Shown: positions 28,184 to 35,222 of the stretch, in pieces | How positions within the stretch are numbered: the stretch's first letter is position 1 | Layout of the letters: every line of letters starts with the position of its first letter | Source: Oscillospiraceae bacterium | GTDB taxonomy: Bacteria; Bacillota; Clostridia; Oscillospirales; Oscillospiraceae | DNA length: 64,000 nucleotides | Direction: 5' to 3' | Assembly (NCBI GenBank): GCA_022846095.1 | Contig: AP025583.1 | Location: 2,542,001-2,606,000, forward strand | Made by a program: the position numbers and the translations under genes | Notes under the pieces: generated by a model | Database searches by the model: none | What the model saw: the letters and a program-made list of their open reading frames with translations, nothing else | Told to the model about the DNA's origin: nothing

Positions 28184-28755
28184 ATCAAAAATGGAATTTT
28201 AAGGAAACAGAGATCAGTGGATTGATCGAAGTAACACCCTTCAACGCTGAGGACGTAAGAGGCTGTTTTACCAAAGATTATTCAAAAGAGGTCTTTGAGG
28301 CCAATGGCATCCATCACGACCTGGCGGAGGTCTTCTATACCACCAGCCATAAAGGCGTTGTCCGCGCGCTCCATTTCCAGAGAGTCAAGCAACAACCCAA
28401 GTTGGTACGGTGTATTTGGGGCCATGTATGGGATGTGGTAGTGGATCTGCGAAAGGATAGTCCTACGTTTAAAAAATGGCTGGCTTTCGATTTGGTGGGG
28501 GAAAAGCACAACGAAATCCTGGCCCCGGCTGGTTGTGGGCACGGTTATCTGGTGCTTGAGGACTCCATTGTCTCTTATAAATGCGGAGAAAAGTTCTACG
28601 GCGAGTACGATGATGGGATCCTTTGGGATGACCCAGACATAGGGGTGAGTTGGCCTTTGGAGCTGATAGGTGGCCAAGGGAATGTGATTTTGGCAGAAAA
28701 AGACAAGAAGCTTCAGAGCTTTTTGGAGTTCGTGAATACATATGGCGGACTTTAA
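28180..28755 (+). CDS. RmlC-like 3,5-epimerase of a 4-keto-6-deoxy sugar
   Basis: 191-aa cupin of the dTDP-4-dehydrorhamnose 3,5-epimerase family. Visible are RGCFTKDYS, the catalytic-His region RALHFQ, GHVWDVVVDLRKDSPTF and the GCGHGYLVLED segment. Here it sits in a CDP-sugar cassette, so its substrate is more likely CDP-4-keto-6-deoxyglucose. AAGGAGG sets the start at 28180, with ATGA overlap with the reductase. Confidence 0.88.
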   Translation: MNQKWNFKETEISGLIEVTPFNAEDVRGCFTKDYSKEVFEANGIHHDLAEVFYTTSHKGVVRALHFQRVKQQPKLVRCIWGHVWDVVVDLRKDSPTFKKWLAFDLVGEKHNEILAPAGCGHGYLVLEDSIVSYKCGEKFYGEYDDGILWDDPDIGVSWPLELIGGQGNVILAEKDKKLQSFLEFVNTYGGL

Positions 28756-29890
28756 AATGGATGTCCTGATAGTTGGCTGTGGCTTATCCGGAGCTGTGAT
28801 TGCCCAGAAGATGGCCGAGCGCGGGAAGAAAGTGGTCATCTGGGAGCGCCGAAATCACATTGGTGGGAATATGTATGACTATGTGGATGACCACGACTTT
28901 CTAGTGCAGAAGTATGGCCCTCACACGTTTCACACCAAGCATAAAGAGCTCTATGACTATATGTGCCGCTATGAATCCTGGCAGGATTATAAACTGACCT
29001 GCGGCGCTGCCTGGAGCGGTAAATATACCCCAACACCATTCAACTTTACCACGATAGATACATTTTACCCTAAAGAGAAGGCGGACGAGCTCAAGCATAA
29101 GCTCCGGAGAGCTTATGCCGGACGCTCGACCGCCACGGTGGTGGAGGTGCTGCAGTCACTCGACCCGGATATACGAAGCTATGCGGAGTTCTTGTTTGAA
29201 AACGATTATGCCCCCTACACCGCGAAACAATGGGGCGTCGCTCCGGAGACTATCGATCCCAGTGTACTCAAACGAGTCCCGTTGCGTTTTTCCTATGATG
29301 AGGGATATTTTGACGATCCTTACCAAGTCATGCCGGAACATTCTTTTACCCGCTTTTTTGAAAACCTTTTAAGCCACCCAAATATTGAAGTGGAGTTAGG
29401 GGTAGAGGCCCTTGAACGCCTAAAGGTTCAAGGGGACAAACTGATACTTGACGGGGAAGAGATTACCTTCCCGGTGATCTATACCGGCGCATTGGATGAG
29501 CTCTTTGACTGCGTGTACGGCCGCCTGCCGTACCGTTCCCTACGCTTTGAGTGGAAGTATACGGAGAAAGACAGCCTCCAACCTGCTCCTGTGGTTGCTT
29601 ATCCCCAGGAGACGGGCTATACGCGCATTACCGAGTATAAGAAGATTCCAGTTCAGAACGGACAGGGCAGCAGCTACGCGGTGGAATACCCCTTGCCGTG
29701 TAGGGAGGGTGAGAAACTGGAGCCCTATTACCCGGTATTGACTGCGGAGAGCCAGGAACAGTACATCAAGTACAAGACCTTGGCTGACCAGATTCCTAAC
29801 CTGACTCTCTGCGGCCGACTGGCGGATTTTAAGTATTACAATATGGATCAAGCGCTGGAACAGGCACTAAAATCTGCAAATGCTATATAA
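28742..29890 (+). CDS. glf: UDP-galactopyranose mutase
   Basis: Interconverts UDP-galactopyranose and UDP-galactofuranose, implying galactofuranose in the glycan. 382 aa. The FAD motif VGCGLSGAVIAQKMA is at the N-terminus, followed by RRNHIGGNMYDY and YGPHTFHT; the C-terminal FKYYNMDQALEQAL is typical. The start may be 28742, overlapping the epimerase, or ATG 28757 just after its stop. It is the last gene of cluster 2. Confidence 0.95.
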   Translation: MADFKMDVLIVGCGLSGAVIAQKMAERGKKVVIWERRNHIGGNMYDYVDDHDFLVQKYGPHTFHTKHKELYDYMCRYESWQDYKLTCGAAWSGKYTPTPFNFTTIDTFYPKEKADELKHKLRRAYAGRSTATVVEVLQSLDPDIRSYAEFLFENDYAPYTAKQWGVAPETIDPSVLKRVPLRFSYDEGYFDDPYQVMPEHSFTRFFENLLSHPNIEVELGVEALERLKVQGDKLILDGEEITFPVIYTGALDELFDCVYGRLPYRSLRFEWKYTEKDSLQPAPVVAYPQETGYTRITEYKKIPVQNGQGSSYAVEYPLPCREGEKLEPYYPVLTAESQEQYIKYKTLADQIPNLTLCGRLADFKYYNMDQALEQALKSANAI

Positions 29891-30227
29891 GGCAGAAAAG
29901 GAACACTGAAAATAAAATGTTAGCCCCGATTAGGTTGCCTTTTTGAGGGGGATGAAGTAAGAATGCCTGAAAACACCAGTGGTGTTTTCAGGCATTCTTA
30001 CTCCCTAATAGATAGTATCAATAATTTAGGGCAGATTAGTATGTAGACGCTTGAGTGAATGAAGTTAGCCGGCAATGGATGCGTTTGAGAACTAGTATCT
30101 GGAAAGCTGCCCACCACACGAACGCGGTGTTCGGTCTTCTATTGGGTAGCTTCTTGTCCCCCCCTGGGCATGGCTCACTTTGAGCATCTTAGTTACCGGT
30201 TTGACCTTGGAGCACAGCACTACAGAA
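29891..30227. other. Intergenic spacer after cluster 2 with a perfect 21-bp hairpin
   Basis: No gene is supported in these 337 bp. The only strong feature is the inverted repeat 29957-29977 / 29981-30001 (separate entry). The remaining sequence up to the convergent tail-tube gene shows no promoter or further hairpin that I can defend. It separates the + strand glycan genes from the mobile-element region. Confidence 0.4.
29957..30001. terminator. Perfect 21-bp hairpin after glf, no T-run
   Basis: Arms 29957-29977 and 29981-30001 pair without mismatch around a 3-nt loop AGT. Neither side has a run of T, so it is not a classic intrinsic terminator. It may still separate the convergent glf and tail-tube transcripts. 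Confidence 0.5.
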
Positions 30228-30671
30228 CTACAAATCGCGGGTGACACCTTCGTGGGCAAGCTCGATTAACTCAATCGCATTCTCGGCGTTGGCGACATTA
30301 AAATCGGGAGCAACAAATTTAGTGGGCCATGCAGATTCTAACGTCCATTTGGCTACTTCCGTGCCCGCATCATCGACCAATGAGATGGTTAAATTCTTAC
30401 GGATAATCTGTCCGCTTTCTATTTCTTTGAACCAGTTGTAGAAATCCGAAGAGGAAGTTATGCCCCACTTTAGGGTCACATTCCCGTATCGGTTAAGGCC
30501 GGACGGTTGGCCGTCAGTTCTGCCAACACCGCCAACAGGTGCATAGCCTGCGCGGTATTCAATTGGGTCGGACGTTACATCTGGCGCGGTTATTTCTTGA
30601 AAACCGCCAATGCTCCGACCGTCCACCTGGACGCTGTAGTTATATTTTTTGAATGGATAGACCATAGCCAT
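30228..30671 (-). CDS. Phage tail-tube protein (gp19/T4-like family), orphan
   Basis: 147 aa. It reads YPFKKYNYSVQVDGRSIGGFQEITAPDVTSDPIEYRAG, then LKWGITSSSDFYNWFKEI and a C-terminal AIELIELAHEGV. This is the pattern of PF06841 tube proteins of contractile tails and extracellular injection systems. No sheath, baseplate or other structural gene is near, so it is an orphan. AGGAAAGGAG lies just upstream of the ATG at 30671, and a promoter precedes it. Confidence 0.8.
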   Translation of the reverse strand: MAMVYPFKKYNYSVQVDGRSIGGFQEITAPDVTSDPIEYRAGYAPVGGVGRTDGQPSGLNRYGNVTLKWGITSSSDFYNWFKEIESGQIIRKNLTISLVDDAGTEVAKWTLESAWPTKFVAPDFNVANAENAIELIELAHEGVTRDL

Positions 30672-30712
30672 TTCAACGCGCTCCTTTCCTGTCCCCGTTT
30701 CTACCAATGATC

Positions 30713-30741
30713 ATTATACGGTATATATGAGGGCGATGCAA
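30713..30741 (-). promoter_or_regulatory. Promoter of the orphan tail-tube gene
   Basis: On the minus strand TTGCAT (30736-30741) and a perfect TATAAT (30713-30718) are 17 bp apart, about 40 bp before the start codon. The signals look undamaged. Confidence 0.7.
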
Positions 30742-30803
30742 TCATGCCAAGAAAAGGCCCCTATATTGTCTGCTGAATAAATCGTAGAGCGGCCCACCCG
30801 CGC

Positions 30804-31880
30804 TCACAGCGCGTCCAGCTTCTCCACATACTCCTCCTCCGTAAGCCCGTCCTTTTCAAACTCCGCACGAAGCTCCTGGGCACGGACCACCTGGCGGTTC
30901 CACTCGTCGGTGGAGAGCTTGCCGCGCTGTTTCCTGGCCTTCAGGCGGTTATAGATGCGGCTGTACTCTCTCCGGGCTGCCTTTTTATTTTCCGATTTCT
31001 CCTTTTCGTGGGCGCCCACGTCCCGGCAGGTCTTGCCGCCCATGCCGGGGACCCTGCGGTCGCAGTATAGGGTGTTGTAAGCGCCGACGGCCAGGAACCG
31101 GCGGTGGCAGTGCCGGCAACGTCGGGGAAGATTGCCCGCCGCCATGCCCTTGCAGAGATCCAGGTACAGAAAGCTGACCAAACTCTAGAAGGGGATCTGC
31201 TCGGCCAGTACCAGCTCCCCCGTCCCCGGATCCATGCTTGGAACAAAGGACAGGTTTACAGGGTAGTCAAAGCGCACGGAATCCAGGTCCACGGTAAAAT
31301 CCTCTTCTCCGTTTTCTTCCTCAAAAGAAAACGCCCCGAGGATGTCCCGCCGGTAGGCTGAAAACGCATCTGCGTATGCCTCCCGTCTGCGGGAGGGGAG
31401 ATCCTCGAAATACGATTCCAGCATTCACTCCGTGTTGCGGACAAAGGCCTCAAGCTCATCTGGCAGCGACGTGAGCTTATTGATCCACTGCACGTAAGCC
31501 GCGTTCCGAGAGGTTCCCGGCGTGAGCATGTCGTCCGTCTCGTCCGGGTGCTCCTGTAGATAGGGAAGCAGCGCTTCGGCTCTGTAGTCGTCCGCCAGGA
31601 GCTGGAAAAACACTGGTAGCTTCCTAAGCGCCCGCCAGAGCTCCTTGAGGGACTGAAGTGCCACCGCCGCGCTGGACGAGCTTCTGGCGGCGAGAAACAC
31701 CTGAAATTCCTCCTTGAACTGCGCTGCCGTCCTGCGGATATCCCATGTCTGGGAGCCGACCGTTTCCAGCGCCGCCGCCGCATAGAAGCCCAGGGGATGA
31801 TGCACCCCGCCGACGATGCTGTCCTTCAGCGTGAAGGCGGCGGAGAAGTAGTCCACCGCGTCGTGATTCATATAATACAT
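30804..31880 (-). pseudogene. DUF6076-type protein interrupted by two in-frame stops
   Basis: One continuous minus-strand frame from ATG 31880 (preceded by GGGAGGGC) to the stop at 30804, broken by TGA at 31425-31427 and TAG at 31185-31187 with no frame change. The C-terminal third has a zinc-finger-like CRHCHRRFLAVGAYNTLYCDR segment followed by a charged helical tail, as in DUF6076 proteins of clostridial mobile elements. An ATG directly follows the TGA, so partial reinitiation is possible. Function unknown. Confidence 0.7.
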
Positions 31881-31923
31881 GGTTGCCCTCCCGCACCCGA
31901 TGGAATTATTGAGATTTACCTGA

Positions 31924-31960
31924 CATGCCCCGGAGCCATTATAAACGGCTCCGGGGCATG
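31924..31960. terminator. 14-bp hairpin between divergent pseudogenes
   Basis: Arms 31924-31937 and 31947-31960 are perfectly complementary, with a 9-nt loop. The + strand continues TTACATTTT. It lies upstream of both flanking pseudogenes, so it probably ended a transcript that has since been lost. Confidence 0.5.
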
Positions 31961-32060
31961 TTACATTTTGCCTACACCTAATAATAAAATTTAAATCGGG
32001 TGCACAATGGGGTGCGCGCCCTGAAACGGAAGACCGAAACTCTTTGGAAGGAGATACCAT

Positions 32061-33027
32061 TTGAAACAAGACGAAACGCGGCTGCGGACCGTGGACGGCG
32101 AGATGCTGATGAGCCAGCCGCTCCGGCCCTTGAATTATGTGGTGGACGGCGCTCTCCCAGGGGCTGCACATCCTGGCGGGCTCGCCCAAGGTGGGCAAGT
32201 CCTGGCTGGCCCTGTGGCTGGCGGTGACGGCGGCGAAGGGGGACGCGGTCTGGGGGATGCCCACCAAGCGGGGGACGACGCTGTACCTCTGACTGGAAGA
32301 TTCCACCCTCCGCATTCAAAACCGGATCTTCGAGATCACCGAGGACGCGCCGGCCAATGTCCACTTCTGCACGGAGAGCTTGATCCTGGGCCAAGGCTTG
32401 GAGGAACAGCTCAAGGCCTTCCTGGCCGAGCACCCGGACACGGTGCTGGTCATCATCGACACGCTAAAAATGGTCCGGGGCATCCGCTACGACAACGCCT
32501 ACGCCAATGACTACCGGGACCTCTCCGCCCTCAAGCGCATCGCTGATGGACACGGGCTGGCCCTCCTGCTCATCCACCACCTGCGGAAGGAGCCGGCGGA
32601 CGATGTGTTCAGCCGCATCTCCGGCACGGCGGCCATGGGCGGCGCGGTGGATTCCAGCTTCACCCTGGTGGAGGACAAGCGGGGCAGCGGCAAGGCGAAG
32701 CTCTCCTGTGTGGGGCGGAACATCGAGTACCGGGAATTGGAGCTCGCCCGCAACGGCGACAACGTGTGGGAGCTGGTCTCGGACAGCCGGGAGCAGCCGG
32801 AGCACTGGGGCGACCGCGTCATTTTCCTCCTCTCCGCGCTGATGGAGGGACGAGCGGAATTCATCGGCACTCCCACCGAGCTGACGGCCCTCATCGACCC
32901 TGCCGGGACGGAGGGCGTCACCAGCAAGACAGTCTCCCGCAGGATACTACAAAATATTGAGAGACTATCCGAATGCGTATTAAACTCGCATTACGGGCGT
33001 ATTAACTACGCATATAATACACATTAA
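32061..33027 (+). pseudogene. RepA/DnaB-like AAA ATPase pseudogene
   Basis: Replication-type ATPase of a mobile element. The start at 32061 (TTG, after GGAAGGAG) reads RTVDGEMLMSQPLRPLNYVVDG; a one-base indel near 32145 moves to the frame GLHILAGSPKVGKSWLALWLAV, which carries Walker A. An in-frame TGA at 32290-32292 interrupts TLYL-LEDSTLRIQNRI. The rest is open to 33027 and includes Walker B VLVIIDTLKMVRG and LLLIHHLRK. Two lesions make a functional product unlikely. Confidence 0.8.
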
Positions 33028-33055
33028 TGTAAATACAATATATAGAATATAAAGA

Positions 33056-33084
33056 TTGACAAATACTATATATTGTGGTAATAT
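33056..33084 (+). promoter_or_regulatory. Strong sigma-A promoter ahead of a gene-free stretch
   Basis: TTGACA at 33056-33061 (perfect) and TAATAT at 33079-33084 with a 17-bp spacer. The predicted start is near 33091. No open reading frame with a ribosome site follows before the terminator at 33333-33374. Confidence 0.75.
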
Positions 33085-33090
33085 ACATCT

Positions 33091-33375
33091 GTAATTAATT
33101 TTTGTGCGTCGTCCCTTTGGGGATCGCGAACCTCGGTTTGCATTGCACACGTTGTTAGGTTTGTACGTTGTGATGGAGTCAGTCTGCCCTTAAGGGCCTG
33201 ATTTCTGAGTGTCCCTTGTGGACTGCCCTTCGCGGGCATGGGGCAATTCCGAAAGGGTTGCGTTTAGAATTACTTGGTTGGATAGGCGTAGTGTGCCTAT
33301 TTGACAAAATGGAACTAAATATTGTTGGCCCAAGGCCGCAAAACAGTTGGAATGACTTGTTTTGCGGCCTTTTTG
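33091..33375 (+). ncRNA. Candidate structured non-coding RNA of about 285 nt
   Basis: Bounded by the promoter at 33056 and the terminator ending near 33374. It contains at least seven hairpins. A helix UGUGC/GCACA (33103-33107 with 33145-33149) encloses two of them (near 33112 and 33126-33141). Next come GCCC-UUAA-GGGC (33186-33197), GUCC/GGAC (33211-33223) and UGCCC/GGGCA (33224-33238). A GAAA tetraloop hairpin (33244-33260) and AUAGGC/GCCUAU (33282-33300) complete the set. I do not recognise it as 6S, SRP, RNase P or tmRNA. It lies between a replication pseudogene and an intact integrase. Confidence 0.6.
33333..33374 (+). terminator. Intrinsic terminator of the candidate ncRNA
   Basis: A perfect 13-bp stem (33333-33345 with 33358-33370), 12-nt loop and a run of T to 33374. 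Textbook Rho-independent form on the + strand. Confidence 0.85.
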
Positions 33376-33889
33376 CGTGCATTTAAAGAAAAAAGCTCTC
33401 ACTATGGCCGGAAGCCAACCGGCCTGGGGTAATAAAAGGAACAAAGCACTATGTCAGCACGCAGCAACGCCGCCCGGTTATGGCAAAGAGGCCGGGATAA
33501 GCGGTTAAGTCATGTCTTTGCGGGAAAGCGGCGGCAACGCTTTCCGAACCGGCCTTTGAGACGGGGCCGGCCGCGTACGTCCATTTTGGTTTGCCGACCG
33601 TCTCCGGCAGCCGCACAGCGCCCGCGTATGCAGCCGGGTTTCCCCGGTTAGGCGCTATCCGCGCGGAGTGATGCTCCGGGGCTTTGGAAAGCCAATGCGG
33701 TATTTTACTGAACACACAACAACTGAATCATTCCGGCTGGACGTGACAGAGACAGAGGCAAATTTGCTTCACCAAGTCCTTTGAAATCAAGGCCTCTTGA
33801 ATCTTTTCAGCCGGAAATACGTCGGAAACGGCTCCATTTGCCAGCGGGACAATTGCGCCCTTTGATATATGGGCGCGGAAAGGAAACGT
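33376..33889. other. Gene-poor stretch upstream of the integrase
   Basis: No gene is confidently supported. It is GC-rich and full of short palindromes, for example GGCCGG/CCGGCC at 33404-33422. A 66-codon frame at 33451-33651 has AAAGGAA upstream but a low-complexity basic product and no recognisable domain. An attachment site for the adjacent integrase could lie here but no repeat marks it. Confidence 0.35.
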
Positions 33890-34771
33890 ATGTCAAACAA
33901 TCTCTATCAAAATCTTCTTGCCCAGGCTGAAAAGCTGCGCCGGCACAACCGGCAGGGCAGTTATAAGACCAAGGAGCGGTATTTTCAGGCATATCAGCGG
34001 TTTCTGCGCTATCTGGCAGATGCATACCGGCTGGAGAAAATCGCAAACGTCTCCGGAAAGCACCTGTCCACCTATGTGGCGCGGATGCAGGAGCGGGGGC
34101 TGTCCGCCTCCACCATCAAGACCGACCTGGCGGCCATCCGATTTTGGCACGACCAGATACCGGGCGCCAGATACACCCTGCCCTCAAATAGCGAATACAG
34201 TCTAGAGTACCGCAGATTCGGCGGTGTGGACCGTACCTGGACTCCAGCGGAGTTCCACAAAATGCTGGATGAGTGCAGGAACACCCATCGGGAGGACTAC
34301 GGGACCTGCCTCATGATCGCCCGGTATGCCGGACTGCGCCTGCACGAGGTCATGCGTATCGACACGGCGATCGCCAGGGCCGCGCTGAAAGATGGGTTTC
34401 TCACCATCAAGGGCAAGGGCGGAAAGGTCAGGGAGGTTCCGCTTGACGAGGAAGTCCGCATGGTATTAGCAAACTATCTGGTGGGCGCCAAGCCGGGGTG
34501 CAAGCTGTTTGTGCCGGACGGCAAACAGACCCACGTCGCCATCACCGAGCTGCAAAATTTTATCAGGACACACCGGGAACAGGTGCAGGGGAACACGGCG
34601 AAAAGTCCGCTGACTTTTCATGGACTTCGGCACACCTGTGCCGCCGAGTGGTACCGGGCGTTAATCGCCGATGGAAAATCCGCGTATGATGCCCGATTGC
34701 AGTTGTCCAAGTGGCTGGGGCACGAACGGGACGACGTAACGCGAATCTATCTCGCCTCTGAGGCGGAATAG
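33890..34771 (+). CDS. Tyrosine recombinase/integrase
   Basis: 293 aa. An N-terminal SAM-like core-binding domain (to about residue 100) is followed by the catalytic domain with all key residues: R in ARYAGLRLHEV, the lysine hairpin GKGGKVREV, HGLRH, LGH and the nucleophile in RIYLA. The ATG at 33890 has AAAGGA six bases upstream. In contrast to the degenerate protein at the window start, this one looks active. It may have mobilised the element remains around it. Confidence 0.9.
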   Translation: MSNNLYQNLLAQAEKLRRHNRQGSYKTKERYFQAYQRFLRYLADAYRLEKIANVSGKHLSTYVARMQERGLSASTIKTDLAAIRFWHDQIPGARYTLPSNSEYSLEYRRFGGVDRTWTPAEFHKMLDECRNTHREDYGTCLMIARYAGLRLHEVMRIDTAIARAALKDGFLTIKGKGGKVREVPLDEEVRMVLANYLVGAKPGCKLFVPDGKQTHVAITELQNFIRTHREQVQGNTAKSPLTFHGLRHTCAAEWYRALIADGKSAYDARLQLSKWLGHERDDVTRIYLASEAE

Positions 34772-34817
34772 AACCCCTTAAATTGGTAAAAATGATAACA
34801 AAGGGAGGGCGAAGGCT

Positions 34818-35078
34818 TTGGAAATAAACGTGGACAACGAGCGGAAGCTTGTGGAGCTGTGGCTCTCCCACGACGAGCAAAACGACCCCGCATTTTTGGA
34901 GGCCCTGAAGCCGCGGTATAGGGAATATGCAGCTAAAAAGTACCTTGTGGCGGTATACCATTCCGGCAAGCGCGATCTGTATGAGGCCACCGCCGAGTTG
35001 TTGTGCTATAACCGCAAGCGGGCGGCCCAACTGGAGGTTGCGCGGGAGAAGCGTCAGGGGACAGCCACGGCAGGATAA
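34818..35078 (+). CDS. Small helical protein of a mobile element, function unknown
   Basis: 86 aa from TTG 34818, preceded by GGGAGGG 8 bp upstream. Predicted almost entirely helical and charged (KLVELWLSHDEQNDPAFLEALKPRYREYAAKKYLVAVYHSGKRDLYEA). I do not recognise a domain. Its place between an integrase and a serine recombinase suggests an accessory or transfer-related role. A 19-bp perfect hairpin follows its stop immediately. Confidence 0.55.
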   Translation: MEINVDNERKLVELWLSHDEQNDPAFLEALKPRYREYAAKKYLVAVYHSGKRDLYEATAELLCYNRKRAAQLEVAREKRQGTATAG

Positions 35079-35080
35079 GA

Positions 35081-35122
35081 GAGACACACGGGATTCCTTA
35101 CAAAAGGAATCCCGTGTGTCTC
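35081..35122 (+). terminator. 19-bp hairpin following the small mobile-element gene
   Basis: Arms 35081-35099 and 35104-35122 match perfectly around ACAA. No T-run follows. It lies directly after the stop of the upstream gene. Confidence 0.6.
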
Positions 35123-35159
35123 AACTACTACCTGGGGGCAAAAGTGACGCGGGTTTAGG

Positions 35160-35188
35160 TTGCTATTACGCCACTGATGTAGTACAAT
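35160..35188 (+). promoter_or_regulatory. Promoter of the serine recombinase
   Basis: TTGCTA at 35160-35165 and TACAAT at 35183-35188, spacer 17 bp. The start codon is 35 bp further on, after GGTGGTGA. Confidence 0.6.
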
Positions 35189-35222
35189 GTTATCTATATA
35201 AAAGCGACGGTGGTGACTGATA

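Noticed and set aside
1-30227. The missing 5' half of spoVT at the left side of the element
   Set aside because: Intergenic stretches were read for an AbrB-type start (MKATGIVRRIDDLGR) on the + strand and none was seen, so it is not claimed to be in the window.
31425-32292. In-frame TGA codons in two neighbouring genes, suggesting UGA recoding
   Set aside because: One gene also has an in-frame TAG and the other a frameshift. Nearby intact genes use TGA as a normal stop, so decay explains the pattern better.
33091-33375. 6S, SRP or RNase P RNA as identity of the structured RNA
   Set aside because: The characteristic conserved loops of these RNAs were not found, and the location in a mobile element does not fit.
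33451-33651. 66-codon basic frame with a possible ribosome site
   Set aside because: Low-complexity Arg/Pro content, no recognisable domain, in a palindrome-rich stretch; coding cannot be supported.
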